Position numbers and translations under genes: made by a program. Shown piece after piece: positions 25,804 through 36,700 of a DNA stretch of 64,000 bases. Numbering within the stretch: position 1 is the first letter of the stretch; each line of letters opens with the position of its first letter. Source of the stretch: Hyphomonas oceanitis SCH89 (GTDB taxonomy: Bacteria; Pseudomonadota; Alphaproteobacteria; Caulobacterales; Hyphomonadaceae); the NCBI RefSeq assembly GCF_000685295.1, contig NZ_ARYL01000019.1, forward strand, positions 1 through 64,000. Direction: 5' to 3'. The notes beneath the pieces were generated by a model that did not search any database, had not been told where the DNA came from, and saw only the letters and a list, made by a program, of their open reading frames with translations.

Positions 25804-27924
25804 TCACGTGGTGCCCGTGGAGTATTGCTGCTCGCGGGCACCATAGTGATCCACCACCTTTTCAAGGTCGCGTGGTGAGTTCAGCAAAGCAAGCATCTCT
25901 TTGGGTGCCAGCGCGCTGATATATTCCTCAACAGTTGGGAGGCGTTCTGCGCGTGCGCGGGCAAGGGCCAGTGGTGTGTGAACCTCGGTACGCTCAAGCG
26001 GCCAGTAAGTGTCGACGAGATGTGAGCGGCGCGTGCGCAGGTTGCTGTCGGCGAACAGGCCGGCGATGCTTGGTGCAGTAAGGCCTTTGTAGTGTGCGCG
26101 GTCAGCAACCGAGTCGAGAAAGGATTTCGGCGGGTCGATCTCGTCCGGGCTGTGCAGCAGGTTCATGCGGTTGGCAGCGTCACCGCTGCGCTCGCGGCCG
26201 GTCCACCAGGAAAGGGTTGCTGCCAGAACCATACCGATCGTGGCGGGCGCGAGCCAAGCCGCGAAGAGGGGCGAGATGGCGAAGGCGGAGACCGTCAGCA
26301 GGACGCCGAGCACGATGGCGGGCGTGTGATGACGGAACGTGTCCTTGAGGCTGTACTCGTTGGAGTCTCGATGCTGGGGGTTCCAGCCGCCATCACGGCC
26401 TGTAAACACGCGGTACACGGCCACGGTCTGCTCGACAAGCAGTACGGGTGCCAGCAGGACCGATAGGATTGTCTCAGCGAGAACGCCATAAAAAGTGCGC
26501 AGCAGGCCTACGGTGTTGCGCCAGCGCGGCGCGGCAAAGCCATAGATCATGCCATAGAGCTTGGGCGCGAACAGGATGGCCATCGTAATCAGGAAGAGGT
26601 GCAGGGATCGTTCGGAGTCGATGACGGGCCATGAGGGGAAGAGGGCGGCCGACTCGCCGAAATATTCCGGCGTGAGGAACATGTTCTGCAGGGACAGCAT
26701 CATACCGATGGTGATGAAGAGCAGCCAAAGCGGTGATGCAAGATAGGAGAAAATGCCGATCATGAGGTGCATGCGGCTGGTAAAGGTCAGGCCGCGCGTT
26801 TTCAGGAGCACGGCCATGTGCTGCATGTTGCCCTGGCACCAGCGGCGGTCACGGATCGAGAGGTCGATGATTGAGGGCGGGCCCTGCTCGTAGGATCCGC
26901 CCAGTTCCGGCGCGATCTGGACATTCCAGCCAGCACGGCGCAGGAGCGCTGCCTCGACAAAGTCGTGGCTGAGGATTGAGCCGCCGAAGGGGGCGCGACC
27001 GGGGATTTCGGGCAGGCCGGCAGCGCTGGCGAGCGCTTCGATCCGAAGGATCGCGTTGTGACCCCAGAAATTACCCTCGTTCTGGGCCCACCACGCCAAG
27101 CCACTGCCGAGAACGGGACCGTAGAGGGCCGCAGCGAACTGCTGGGTACGCGAGAAGAGGGTGCGACCGCCAACCAGCTGGGGAATGGTCTGGATGAGGC
27201 CTGTTGCAGGAGAAGCCTCCATGCGGCGGGCGAGTTCGATGAGGGTTTCGCGGTCCATGAAGCTGTCGGCGTCGAACACGATCATGTAATCGTAGCGACC
27301 GCCCCAGCGCGTGATGAAATCGCGAATATTGCCGGACTTGCGGTGCACGTTCATCGTGCGGCGGCGATAATGAACCAGGACGCCGGGTGATAGACGCGTG
27401 CGCATCAGCTCGAATGCGGCTTCTTCCTGCAGGGCGACTTCGGGATCATTGGTGTCGCTTAGGATGAAGCATTCGAAGCGGCCGGGAGCATTCGCAAGCG
27501 ACTCTGCGGTCGATTCGACTGTGGCGAAGACGCGGTCGACACTTTCGTTATAGATCGGGAAGACGATAACTGTGCGACCGGTGAGCAGGGCCGGGCCGGG
27601 CGTGGCCCGGCGTTTCCGGAACAGGCCGACCATGGCCGCGAGGAAGCCAATCGTGCTGCTGACGAAGGCGTAGGCGATCCAGCTGATGTTGATGCAGAAG
27701 ACAACAAGCAGCAATTGCTCAAGCGATGTCACCCCGGACACGTTGAGCACATGGTACATTTCAATCGTTGCCCAGCCCGCCAGCAGTATGGACAGGCCGA
27801 AGAGCGTCACCTTGCGCCACATCTGCGATCTCGGAGCGTTACGGTTGACCGTTGGCGCTGTTTCGAATGCCTGATCAGGCATTGCGACGGGAAATTCGGC
27901 AGGGCGAGCGCGAAATGTGATCAT
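25804..27924 (-). CDS. opgH: osmoregulated periplasmic glucan glucosyltransferase OpgH/MdoH
   Basis: About 706 residues, shorter than the E. coli protein (about 850). It is an inner-membrane GT2 enzyme that polymerises the beta-1,2 glucose backbone of periplasmic glucans from UDP-glucose. It has two N-terminal helices, then a cytosolic GT2 domain with the DxD motif in FDADSFMD and the product-site motif DRRWCQGN (Q-x-x-R-W-like). Several C-terminal helices follow. The start at 27924 overlaps the opgG stop as TGATG, so the two are coupled. It is convergent with putP. Confidence 0.93.
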   Translation of the reverse strand: MITFRARPAEFPVAMPDQAFETAPTVNRNAPRSQMWRKVTLFGLSILLAGWATIEMYHVLNVSGVTSLEQLLLVVFCINISWIAYAFVSSTIGFLAAMVGLFRKRRATPGPALLTGRTVIVFPIYNESVDRVFATVESTAESLANAPGRFECFILSDTNDPEVALQEEAAFELMRTRLSPGVLVHYRRRTMNVHRKSGNIRDFITRWGGRYDYMIVFDADSFMDRETLIELARRMEASPATGLIQTIPQLVGGRTLFSRTQQFAAALYGPVLGSGLAWWAQNEGNFWGHNAILRIEALASAAGLPEIPGRAPFGGSILSHDFVEAALLRRAGWNVQIAPELGGSYEQGPPSIIDLSIRDRRWCQGNMQHMAVLLKTRGLTFTSRMHLMIGIFSYLASPLWLLFITIGMMLSLQNMFLTPEYFGESAALFPSWPVIDSERSLHLFLITMAILFAPKLYGMIYGFAAPRWRNTVGLLRTFYGVLAETILSVLLAPVLLVEQTVAVYRVFTGRDGGWNPQHRDSNEYSLKDTFRHHTPAIVLGVLLTVSAFAISPLFAAWLAPATIGMVLAATLSWWTGRERSGDAANRMNLLHSPDEIDPPKSFLDSVADRAHYKGLTAPSIAGLFADSNLRTRRSHLVDTYWPLERTEVHTPLALARARAERLPTVEEYISALAPKEMLALLNSPRDLEKVVDHYGAREQQYSTGTT

Positions 27925-29720
27925 CAAGGTCTCCAGCGATAGAGCCAGGTTTCAGAGACCGGACGGTCGGCCTTGGTAAGGCGAGCGCGCAGTTCCGAGA
28001 GGCTGGCATCCTTGGAATCCAGCTCAAAGCTGAGACGCATCCCGCCTGTATCCGGATTGGGGCGCACAACAGGCGCAATGATGGTGCCTGACGATGTCGA
28101 GACTTCAGGAATGGCGTCCCGCAAGAGGGCGTCATTGTCACTTTCAAAGTCGATCAGGAAGACCGGACGTTTGCTGCTGGGTGAAATGCCGACTTTCGTG
28201 GCGGTGATCCGGGCGACAGGCGCGACAACCGGCTGCGGAAGGCTCCACGTCATCTGATAAGCCAGACGGACAGGTTTGCCCGCATCCCACGCAGTCGACG
28301 GGCGCCAGGAGACGACGATATTGTCGTTGTACTCGTTGGTTGTGGGTATTTCGACAAGAGTCAGGTTGCCGGCGCCCCAATCGCCTTTGGGGGCGATCCA
28401 GACGTTCGGGCGACGTTCGTAGCTGGCTTCGAGATCATCATAGTCCTTGAACTCGCGGTGGCGCTGGATGAGGCCAAAGCCGAGCGGCGGCTCTGTCGCG
28501 AAGCTGGAGATTTCAAGCTGACTCGGATTGACGAGCGGACGCCATACCCATTCGCCATTGTGCATTTGCATCATCAGGCCTTCGGAATCGTGCACGGCGA
28601 CACGGTAGTCGCGGTTGCCGCGATTGATGCTGTGCGGCGAAAAATAATACATCGACGTGATTGGCGCGATACCGACCTCGGGGAGCTTGCGGCGCGGGAA
28701 AAAGACGGCCTCGACATCAATCATGGTCGCTGTGCCGGGCGTAATGATGAAGCGGAAGGCGCCCGTCATGCTCTGGCCGTTGAGTAGCGCATAAACGGTC
28801 ATGGAGTGAGCGCCGGGTTCAGGCTTTACCAGCCAGAATTCGCGAAAGGACGGGAACTCTTCGCCCGATGGTGAGGCGGTGGAGATGGCGATACCCCGGG
28901 CCGAGGCGCCATACACTGTTCCGGCGCTGAGAGCGCGGAAGAAGCTGGCGCCCTTGAAACTGATCAGGTCGTCCCACTTGCCGGACGAATTGAGCGGCGT
29001 GGTGACATGGAAGCCAGCAAAGCCGAGGGCTGTCTTGTCTTCATCCGATAGCGGGAGGTCGAAGAATGAGAAATCTGCTTCACTGTACGGACGAGGTTTC
29101 GCGACGCCGTTCTCTATGATGTTGAGCTTGACCTCGTCATTGAAGAGGTACCCGCGCGGATCGTAGTGGACGCGGAAGGGAACCGTTTCGTCGGGCGTCC
29201 ACTCGGCGGCTTCGCGTTTGAACTCGACGCGGCGATACTGGTCGTAATTGAGCGCGGCGGCGGACGAGGGCACGGGCGGAGATTTCTGGACTTCGTGCTC
29301 GGACAAAGCCTGGGCCTTGTTGATGACCTGCTCGAAGCTGAAAGGGGCTGCGGCTTGCGCAGGGGCGGATGTTGGCGTGGCGGAAGCGACCTTGGCAGTA
29401 TCCGCGGGGATTTCCGCGAGCGGTTCAGTCGTGATGGCCGCGACCGAGTCGAGCGGTGTTACCACGGGTGCCGTTGGGGGCAGATTCGTACCATCGGGAT
29501 CGACGGATTCGATATCGGCGGTCTGTGCTGCGCCATCGGTTGCGACCTTGCGCGACGGGTTGGACGACATTGAAACGATCAGGGCGCCACCCGCAAGGAT
29601 GAGCGTCGCTGCGCCGAGGGCCACAGCGGGAATGAAGTAAGGACGTTCAGTCAGTTTCAAGGCAACCTCATTGTCGGCTACGCCATGGTCTTTCAAAGCG
29701 TTACGAATTTCCTGAGGCAA
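27924..29720 (-). CDS. opgG: periplasmic glucan biosynthesis protein OpgG/MdoG
   Basis: About 598 residues. The OpgG/OpgD beta-glucan domain covers about 110-598, with recognisable segments FSFFDLPLSD, SMYYFSPHSIN and WVWRPLVNP. It acts on the glucan in the periplasm. Unlike E. coli OpgG, which has a cleaved signal peptide, the N-terminus has about 28 polar residues, then one uncleaved-looking membrane helix (about 29-51) and an Ala/Pro/Thr-rich linker, so it is probably inner-membrane anchored. The only start before that helix is TTG at 29720; no ATG is available. The TTG lies in the U-tract of a terminator-like hairpin. The start is therefore uncertain. Confidence 0.88.
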   Translation of the reverse strand: MPQEIRNALKDHGVADNEVALKLTERPYFIPAVALGAATLILAGGALIVSMSSNPSRKVATDGAAQTADIESVDPDGTNLPPTAPVVTPLDSVAAITTEPLAEIPADTAKVASATPTSAPAQAAAPFSFEQVINKAQALSEHEVQKSPPVPSSAAALNYDQYRRVEFKREAAEWTPDETVPFRVHYDPRGYLFNDEVKLNIIENGVAKPRPYSEADFSFFDLPLSDEDKTALGFAGFHVTTPLNSSGKWDDLISFKGASFFRALSAGTVYGASARGIAISTASPSGEEFPSFREFWLVKPEPGAHSMTVYALLNGQSMTGAFRFIITPGTATMIDVEAVFFPRRKLPEVGIAPITSMYYFSPHSINRGNRDYRVAVHDSEGLMMQMHNGEWVWRPLVNPSQLEISSFATEPPLGFGLIQRHREFKDYDDLEASYERRPNVWIAPKGDWGAGNLTLVEIPTTNEYNDNIVVSWRPSTAWDAGKPVRLAYQMTWSLPQPVVAPVARITATKVGISPSSKRPVFLIDFESDNDALLRDAIPEVSTSSGTIIAPVVRPNPDTGGMRLSFELDSKDASLSELRARLTKADRPVSETWLYRWRP

Positions 29721-29760
29721 ACAAAAACGCCCAGCAGATTGCTGGCGCTATTGATAGCGC
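29719..29760 (-). promoter_or_regulatory. terminator-like double hairpin overlapping the opgG start
   Basis: Read on the minus strand, a 7-bp hairpin (GCGCTAT/ATAGCGC) is followed at once by a second (CCAGCA/TGCTGG, loop ATC, extendable with one bulge). The run TTTTTGTTTG follows it. This has the form of an intrinsic terminator, yet the TTG start of opgG lies in the U-run and no leftward gene is upstream. It could attenuate or mask opgG translation. Confidence 0.55.
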
Positions 29761-29882
29761 CTTCCAACCGGGCATTACGCCTCACCTCAGCTTTCGTTTC
29801 ACTGAGAATTTTGGTTATTTTGCGGCGCAGCATTACCATGCTGCAATGACACCCCTGACAACCGACCCATGTAACCAATGCT

Positions 29883-29906
29883 GCACCTTGCAATTTGTTG
29901 CAAGTG
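29883..29906. promoter_or_regulatory. long inverted repeat between opgG and the PPTase gene
   Basis: CTTGCAA and TTGCAAG face each other around TTTG. The stem extends outward by GCAC/GTGC with one bulged base. It lies in the 329-base divergent gap, with no U-run on either side, so it looks more like a protein-binding operator than a terminator. I see no gene in the rest of this gap (29761-30049). Confidence 0.45.
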
Positions 29907-30049
29907 CTCAAATGCTGTAGGTGGATGTTGGGGCGGATTGCACACGTACTGCTCAGGTATTCCCGTATCTGAAGCAAGAAATCGTCCTAAACCGGCTAAT
30001 TGGGGAAGACATGAGCCAGATATTGCCGTGCGGTGGATCGGGATAGGTG

Positions 30050-30769
30050 ATGGAAACGGATGAAAACTTAAAGCGTTTGTGGCCTGTCCAGTCATTCCTG
30101 AATGTAGTGACAGGACAGGTAAGCATTGAGGCGACTTTGTGCAACAGCTCAACCTGGGCGGAATGTTTGGGCGACGCCATTCCCCCAATCCGCGAAGAAG
30201 AGGCTGCACGGGTGGCGAAGTTGGTGGATGAGGGGGCGGCCAGTCGTCTGCGGGATTCGCTTGTCTGTGCGCGGGTTATGATTGCTGAGCGGCTTGGAAT
30301 TAGGGCGGACGAGGTGCGCTTTGCCCGCTCAGATGAAGGGGCTCCGCGACTGAAAAACGTGCCAGAGCGGAGCGTTTCCGTTTCCCGCAGTGGCGGGTGG
30401 ACGCTTGTGGCGCTTGGCGATGGACTCGCTATCGGCGCAGATGTGGAGCTTATGCGGGACCTCAATTGGCGGGCCATGTTGGGCATGGTTTCCAGCGAGC
30501 CGGAAGCTGCGGCTTTTCTCGCATTGGCGAAAAATGAGCCTGAGCAGACGCTTCGGGCCTTCTTCACGCTTTGGACCATCAAGGAAGCCGTTCTGAAAGC
30601 CACGGGACGCGGAATGCGCGCCGGGGCGAAATCGGTGCAGGTGCCGGTTGAGGGGCTGGTCAGAGATCCGCACCCGCTCCGCGAGATCCACATGGCGGGT
30701 GTGACCTATACCGTTTGGTCTGGCTGGGAGGGTGACGTGGCCCTGAGCGTTGCTGTGGCGCGCGACTAG
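30050..30769 (+). CDS. 4'-phosphopantetheinyl transferase (Sfp/PfaE type)
   Basis: About 239 residues from ATG 30050 (GTG 30047 is possible). It transfers phosphopantetheine from CoA to the serine of carrier proteins. The magnesium motif is IGADVEL (Asp131, Glu133 region). The second motif is WTIKEAVLKATGRG (Trp175, Lys178, Glu179, Lys183). The length and motifs are those of Sfp-type enzymes. Its stop overlaps the stop of the PfaC-type gene by 4 bases tail-to-tail. The obvious clients are the tandem ACPs of the protein at 38309, giving it the role of PfaE. Confidence 0.9.
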   Translation: METDENLKRLWPVQSFLNVVTGQVSIEATLCNSSTWAECLGDAIPPIREEEAARVAKLVDEGAASRLRDSLVCARVMIAERLGIRADEVRFARSDEGAPRLKNVPERSVSVSRSGGWTLVALGDGLAIGADVELMRDLNWRAMLGMVSSEPEAAAFLALAKNEPEQTLRAFFTLWTIKEAVLKATGRGMRAGAKSVQVPVEGLVRDPHPLREIHMAGVTYTVWSGWEGDVALSVAVARD

Positions 30770-33700
30770 GGGCGATCTTCCAAAGCGATTGTCAGCAGGC
30801 TTGCCTCGTAGATGCGCAGGCCGTCGCACCAGAGACTGCCCTTGCCGGCAATGAGCGTGCGATTGCCGGAGGTGGCGATGTCCATGATTTCCATCACTGT
30901 CGTGACTTCCTGTTTGTCGGGTGCGACTTGGCCCCGATACATCCATTTGACGGGCGCGCCAGCGGCAACTGTCTCGAAGCGCGGCGACGTCATACTGTTT
31001 GCGAGGCCTTTGAGGCAGGCGGCGTGGGAGAGAAGCTGAACGAGGGCATCGAGGCCAAGTGAGCCCGGCTGAACTGGATCCTGGAAGAAGTGGGCCTTGA
31101 AGTACCAGGCGTGCGGATCGACGGACTGGCGACCACGGGCGAGGCCGAGGCCTGCCGAGCCACCATTGGCGTCGAAATAGTCGAGCCGGTCGAGCATGCG
31201 CAGGTCGCCGCGGGCGACAGGGGCGGCCGGCAGGGTGCCGTCACGGTTCGGGGCGAGGTTCAGGAGGGCGCGGTGGGCGTCCGTCACGGCGAGGCCTGCC
31301 TGCCTGACGAGAGCGGCGGCGGGGAAGAAGCCGAACTGGGTGTTTAGGTTCATCACCGGTCGGCCATCGGCCAGCCGTGCCTTCAGCGTAAAGGCAACGA
31401 TGGTCATCGGGCCGACCTTGGAAAAGGATGTCAGCGTCGTGTCGACGATGATCGTGCCGTCTTGCGGGCCGACTTCCATGAAGACTTCGCCGTCGCCGTC
31501 GAGGTTACGGAAACGCTCGCCGCCTTCGAGGGCGAAGCCGCAATGGCTTGCGAGCCAGCCGCAGGGCTGGAGGACGATTTCGGAGAGGACGGCGAAGGGC
31601 ATGGCGCCATTGGCATTGTCGCGGAAATACCAGGCGTCTGCAGGAATGTCGTATTCGGCGGTGATTTTGGCGCCCGCTTCCTTGACGCCGGGACGGGTCG
31701 AGACCTGCGTGACGCGGGTCATCATGTGATAGGGCGGCTGGGGCAGGCGCGGTGCGCGGCCAGCCATGTCGAAGGGGCGGTAGAGTTCGCCGAAGGCTGA
31801 GGAGGGCGCGCTGGCGGCGCAGTTCAGGAGCGCGGCATGGTCGCCCCGGCTTTCGCCCATCGGGCCTACACGGAGCGGCGTGTCGGTTGTGTGGGGCGCC
31901 GGCCAGTCCTTGCGCAGGCGGATGGCGAAGCGCGGGCAGTGGAAGACTTTCTTTCCGTCAGAGCTGGCAAGGAGCGAGGCGTAGAGGACCGGGCTTTCGC
32001 CATCAATGACATCATCGATGAAGACTTCATAGGTCACTTCGTGGGCACGGTCGGGAATGACCTGTCCACGACAGACGAATTTCGCGGTTTCGCCGGGCAT
32101 GGGCTCGAAGACGTAGCCGTCGCGTTCGATGGTGAGCCCTGCGGCGGCTGCGTAGAATTCGAGCGCCTGAACGGCGGCTTCAGCCATGAGCGTACCGGGC
32201 ATGCACGGGTCTTCGTGGAAATGGCCCTGATAGAACCATGCATCGGTGGGCACATGCGCGCGGGCCTTGAGATAGCCGCGTCCCCATGGGCCGCCGGCAG
32301 GATCAAAAGCCGTGATCTCGTCGAAGAAGGCGAGCTGGCCGTCCGGCAGGTGGGCCGGGCGGGAATGGGCAGCGCAGAATTCAAAACCCTTGCCGAAACA
32401 GGCGAAGGCGTCGCCGGCGCGGAAGGCGGCGAGGTCCGTTGCAGAAAAGGCGCGCTTGGCGCTGGCGCGCGACGTGTCGAACGGGTGCGGTGCGGCGATG
32501 GATGGCGCGTTCGTTGCGGCGTCCCAGATGACGCCCTTGCCGGAGGCCAGTTCGTCGTCCGTGAAGAAGCCAGCTTGACCATTACGGACGGAGAAGACCT
32601 TCCGGTCGCCGACCATGCAGTCATACTGGAAGAAGAACATACGCACACCTGCGAGCGTGGCGTGGCCGGTGATCTCGATCTGGAAGGCGAGCGTGTCGCC
32701 GGGGCCGGGCAGGCCGCCATCATGGAAGGTGATCTCGCAGCCAAGGAGGCGGTAGACGCGCTCGTTGCGGTTTTTAAGGTCGGCGCCCATCCAGCCGATC
32801 AGTGTGAGATCGGCCTGGCCACATTCGATCAGCGGGCCGGGGCGGACACGGCCACCCCGAACATGCCAGTCGTCGGCGGTGAGGTCCGTCTCGGTCCAGA
32901 TCACGCCGAGGCTTTCGACGCCGGCCTCGGCATCGATGCCTGTGATGCGGTCTACGAGCAGGAGCGGCGGGGCAGGCAGGCGGACCTGGCGGGCGAACTG
33001 GTCCTGTCCGATGAATTCGGGGCCGAAGAAATCTGACATCAGGCCGCGCGAGGCGGCTTCGATAGCAGGGCGTGTCCATGCCGGGCCAGTCGGCGCGCGC
33101 GGGGTGAGCGGCTCGTTGCCGGAGACGACCTTGCGGGGCGGGGCGCCGGGCGTGCGGGGCGGGGCGCCGGGCGTGCGGGGCTTGGGGGCGGAGCATGGGC
33201 GCGGTGCAGGCGCGACTGTGACGGCGCTGCTATGGGCGTAATGTGGCACAGGCAGGGCCGGAGCGGGTGGCAGGCCGCCTGCTGGGGCCGGGCGCGATTG
33301 CGGAATTTTGGGGGTCGGATAGTGAACCGGTGTCGTGAGGGGCATGGGGTCGGTTCCTGTCCAGGGATTGTTGCGGGCTGCATCGAGCCTTTCGGCGACG
33401 CGGGCAATATTGATGTGGCGGCCATCCGCGAAGAGCGTGCCGGTGAAATGGGCGATTTGCGCGAGGTCAGATGCGACGATCCGGTCGGTGGCGACGGCGA
33501 CGTGGGGCTTGTCGCCGAGGATGCTGGAGATGGCGCGGCTGAGCGTGGCGCGGGGGCCGAGTTCCACAAAGGTGCGTACGCCATCTTCATACGCCTGCAG
33601 AACGGTCGGTGGGAAATCGACCGTGTCGACGGCCTGACGGGTCAGCATGTCGGCGACGCGTGCCTTGGTCGGCGTGTAGCTGGCATTGATGGCATTGGCG

Positions 33701-36700
33701 TAGAGGCGGATGCCCGGGACGCGGGAGACGGGGCGCGTGTGCAGCTTGCGCCACTGGCCCTCGAAGGGTTTCATGGCCTTGGCGTGGACGATCAGATGCT
33801 GGTGCATTGCGGCGCCCGCGCGGGGACCGAGGGATTCTGCGACGGCGCGGCATTCCGCCGAGGGGCCGCCGATGAGGCAGTCATTGGCGGAATAGATGAT
33901 CGTGATCTCGACATTCGGGTGGGCGGCGATGGCGACGCGCAGCTTTTCCAGCGGGGCCTGGATGTGCCAGTTGGCCCAGTCAGAAGGGACGTTCGGCCCC
34001 CATGCGGCCTGCGCTGTTTCGAAGTCACCGCCGAGATGGCGTTCGTACATGGCAGCGTCTTCGATCTCGTCGAGGAGCTTGCCGGGATCTTTCCAGAAGC
34101 CGAAGGCGAAGAGGGCGTTGCTTTCACCGAGCGAAAGACCGAGGGCGGCGGTTGGCGTGACGCCCAGCACGTCGCGCAGGAGGATCGTGTGGGCCTGGCT
34201 GACCAGTGTGCCGGCACAGAGCTGTTCGAATTCGGTAAGCCCGGAGTGTGTGAGCAGCGCGGCCATTTCCGTGGCGCGAGAAATGGTGGCCAGCTGCTTC
34301 CCAAGTTCCGGGAAGGCCATGAACAGGCCGCGCGACATGCGGGGATAGACGGCGGCGGAGCCGGTGAAGACGAAAGCGAGTTCGCCGTCGGGTTCGCCTT
34401 CGCCGTAATAAATGCCAGGGCCTTCAGGTGTGTTGCCGGCTTCGAGGGCGTTCGCGGCGGATTCTATGAGGGCGTCACGTTTGGATTCATCGGAAGCGAG
34501 GAGCGCAATGCGGCACTTGCCTTTGCCGCCGGTTCGGCCGCTTCGGAGTTTCTTCGCGAGGGAGGCTGGCGTGGCGCCGGAGGCCCATACCAGGTGTGGC
34601 GGGGAGCGAAGTGGGTCGGGACTCGGCTGCGGTGGGGCGCCGGTGAGTGAGACGCTGGCGCCGTGCGATAGGCGCGTGGTGGGCGCAGTGACGGTATGCG
34701 TTGCTGGGTCGCCAGTCAGGTTCGGGATCGCGGCCTCTGGCGTGATGACCTGATCGCGGGCCATGAGCAGCGCGGCGGCGGCCAGTTCGAAGAGGGGTGA
34801 GGCGGCAGGGGCAGCTCCGTAGGCGGCGGATATGAGGGAAGTGCCGGTTTCGGCTGCGGGGCTCCATGCGACCGGACCGAGGGTTGCGAGAATCGGGTCG
34901 CCGGCGGCTTCGGCATCGGCGCGGCGTTTGAGGACGAGGGCGGCGGCCATGTCGCCCGGGGTTTCGGCGCCCAGCCCTGCGAGGGCGGTTTTTGCGACTG
35001 TCTCTGTGGCAAAGTCGGCCGCTGCGACGACGGCCATGTCCAGGCGTCCGGCGCGGAGGGCATCGCAGGCGATGTCGAGTGTGGCGAGGCTGGATACGCC
35101 TTCAGAGGAGATGGCATAGCCTTGCCCGCGCAGGTCTTCGGCTGAGGTGATGCGGTTGGCGGTCATGTTGGCCATGGCGCCAAGGACGGTCGCGGCTTGG
35201 AGCGGTGGGGCGATGCCTTCCTGCGCTTTCGCATGTTCAGGTGTGCCGGGCGTGATGCCGAACGCGTTGGCGACGCGTTCGCGGAGTAGCCAGCGGGCGG
35301 AGTCCGCGGCGCAGCCCATGCCGACGAACACACCGGCGCGTTCGGGATTCGGCCGTGAGACTTTATCGAGGACAGAGCGGCTAAGTGAGAGGACCGCGAG
35401 CTGCTGCGCTTCGGCCTGCAGCAGGTCATTGGGCGGCGTGCGGGCATGGCGCGGGTCGGCGCCTACGGTCTCGCACGACTTTGCCGGGGTGACCGGGTGG
35501 TTCATCAGGCGGCGGAGGACATAGCGCTCGCCGCAGTCTGCGCCGGCCATGAGCGCGGCGCTGCAGATGACGATGTCGTCTTCTGGGGTGTCCGGTAGGG
35601 CAACCTGAATGGCGCCTGTTGTGGGCTCGTACTGGTCGAGGATCAGGTGGGCATTGTTTCCGCCGAAGCCGAAATTGCTGATGGCGGCGCGGCGGGGACT
35701 GCCCGAGGTTTTCCAGTCTTTGGGCGTTGAGAGCGGGTGAAGGGCTGGGGAGGAAAGTGCGTCGATCAGTTCGCCATTCAGAGGCATGGGCGGCAGGGTT
35801 TCGTTCGCCATGGCCTGCGTCAGCTTTAGGAGACTGGCTAGGCCAGCGACCGTGATCAGGTGGCCCGTATTGGCCTTGAGTGAGCCGATGGGAAGTTCGC
35901 GATCTTTGCCGAAGACGCTTGAGGCGGCGGCGATTTCAACGCTGTCGCCGACGGGGGTGCCGGTGGCGTGGCATTCGAGGAAGTCTAGGCTGTCGGGCTT
36001 GATGCCTGCATCGGCATAGGCGCGCTGCATAGCCTCGGCCTGCCCTGTGGCATCGGGTGCAAGCAGGCCTTTGCGCTTGCCATCATTGGAGAGGCCGATG
36101 GCGCGAATGACGCCGTGGACTGTGTCGGCTGGGGCGACATCGCTGAGGCGTTTCAGGACGACAGCGACGGCACCTTCGGATGGGACGAGGCCGTCTGCGC
36201 CCTTGATGAAGGGGCGGGAGCGTCCTGTGGGGCTGAGCGCCTGAAGCGCTTCGAAGCCAATATGAAGAATGAGGTTGTCGGCTGCGTTGACGGCACCGAC
36301 GAGGGCGACGTCGATCTGGCAGGTCTGGAGTTTATGGCATGCGATTTCGAGGGCGTAGAGCGAGGAGGCGCAAGCGGCATCGAGTGCAAGGACGGGGCCG
36401 GTGGCGCAAATGGCTTGTGCCAGGATATGCGCTGGGAAGCCGGAATTGAAGGCATCGGTGGCGGGGCGGATGGATTTGCCGCTGGTCCAGATGTCAGCGG
36501 CGTAAGCGGCCTTGGCGCGGCTTGGGTAGGAGAGGTTGGCGAGGAAGACGCCGCGCCTGTCTGCAGCGGCAGTTGTCTTGCCTGCTTCGTCCCACGCTTG
36601 CAGGGCGGCGTGGAGGGGCCATTGGCAGACGGGGTCGAGAGAAGCGGCAGTGAGGCCGGGCAGCTTGGCGCGGGTAGGATCGAAGATGGTGTCGAAGCCG

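Noticed and set aside
29693-29977. 94-codon minus-strand gene upstream of opgG
   Set aside because: It overlaps the opgG N-terminus in another frame, crosses the hairpins and has no protein-like pattern.
33135-33176. CRISPR-like direct repeats
   Set aside because: The copies are adjacent, have no spacers and encode an in-frame protein heptad.
33232-34650. 472-codon plus-strand frame inside the PfaC-type gene
   Set aside because: It is antisense to the CLF, AT and linker regions, with Gly/Arg/Val-rich composition typical of shadow frames.
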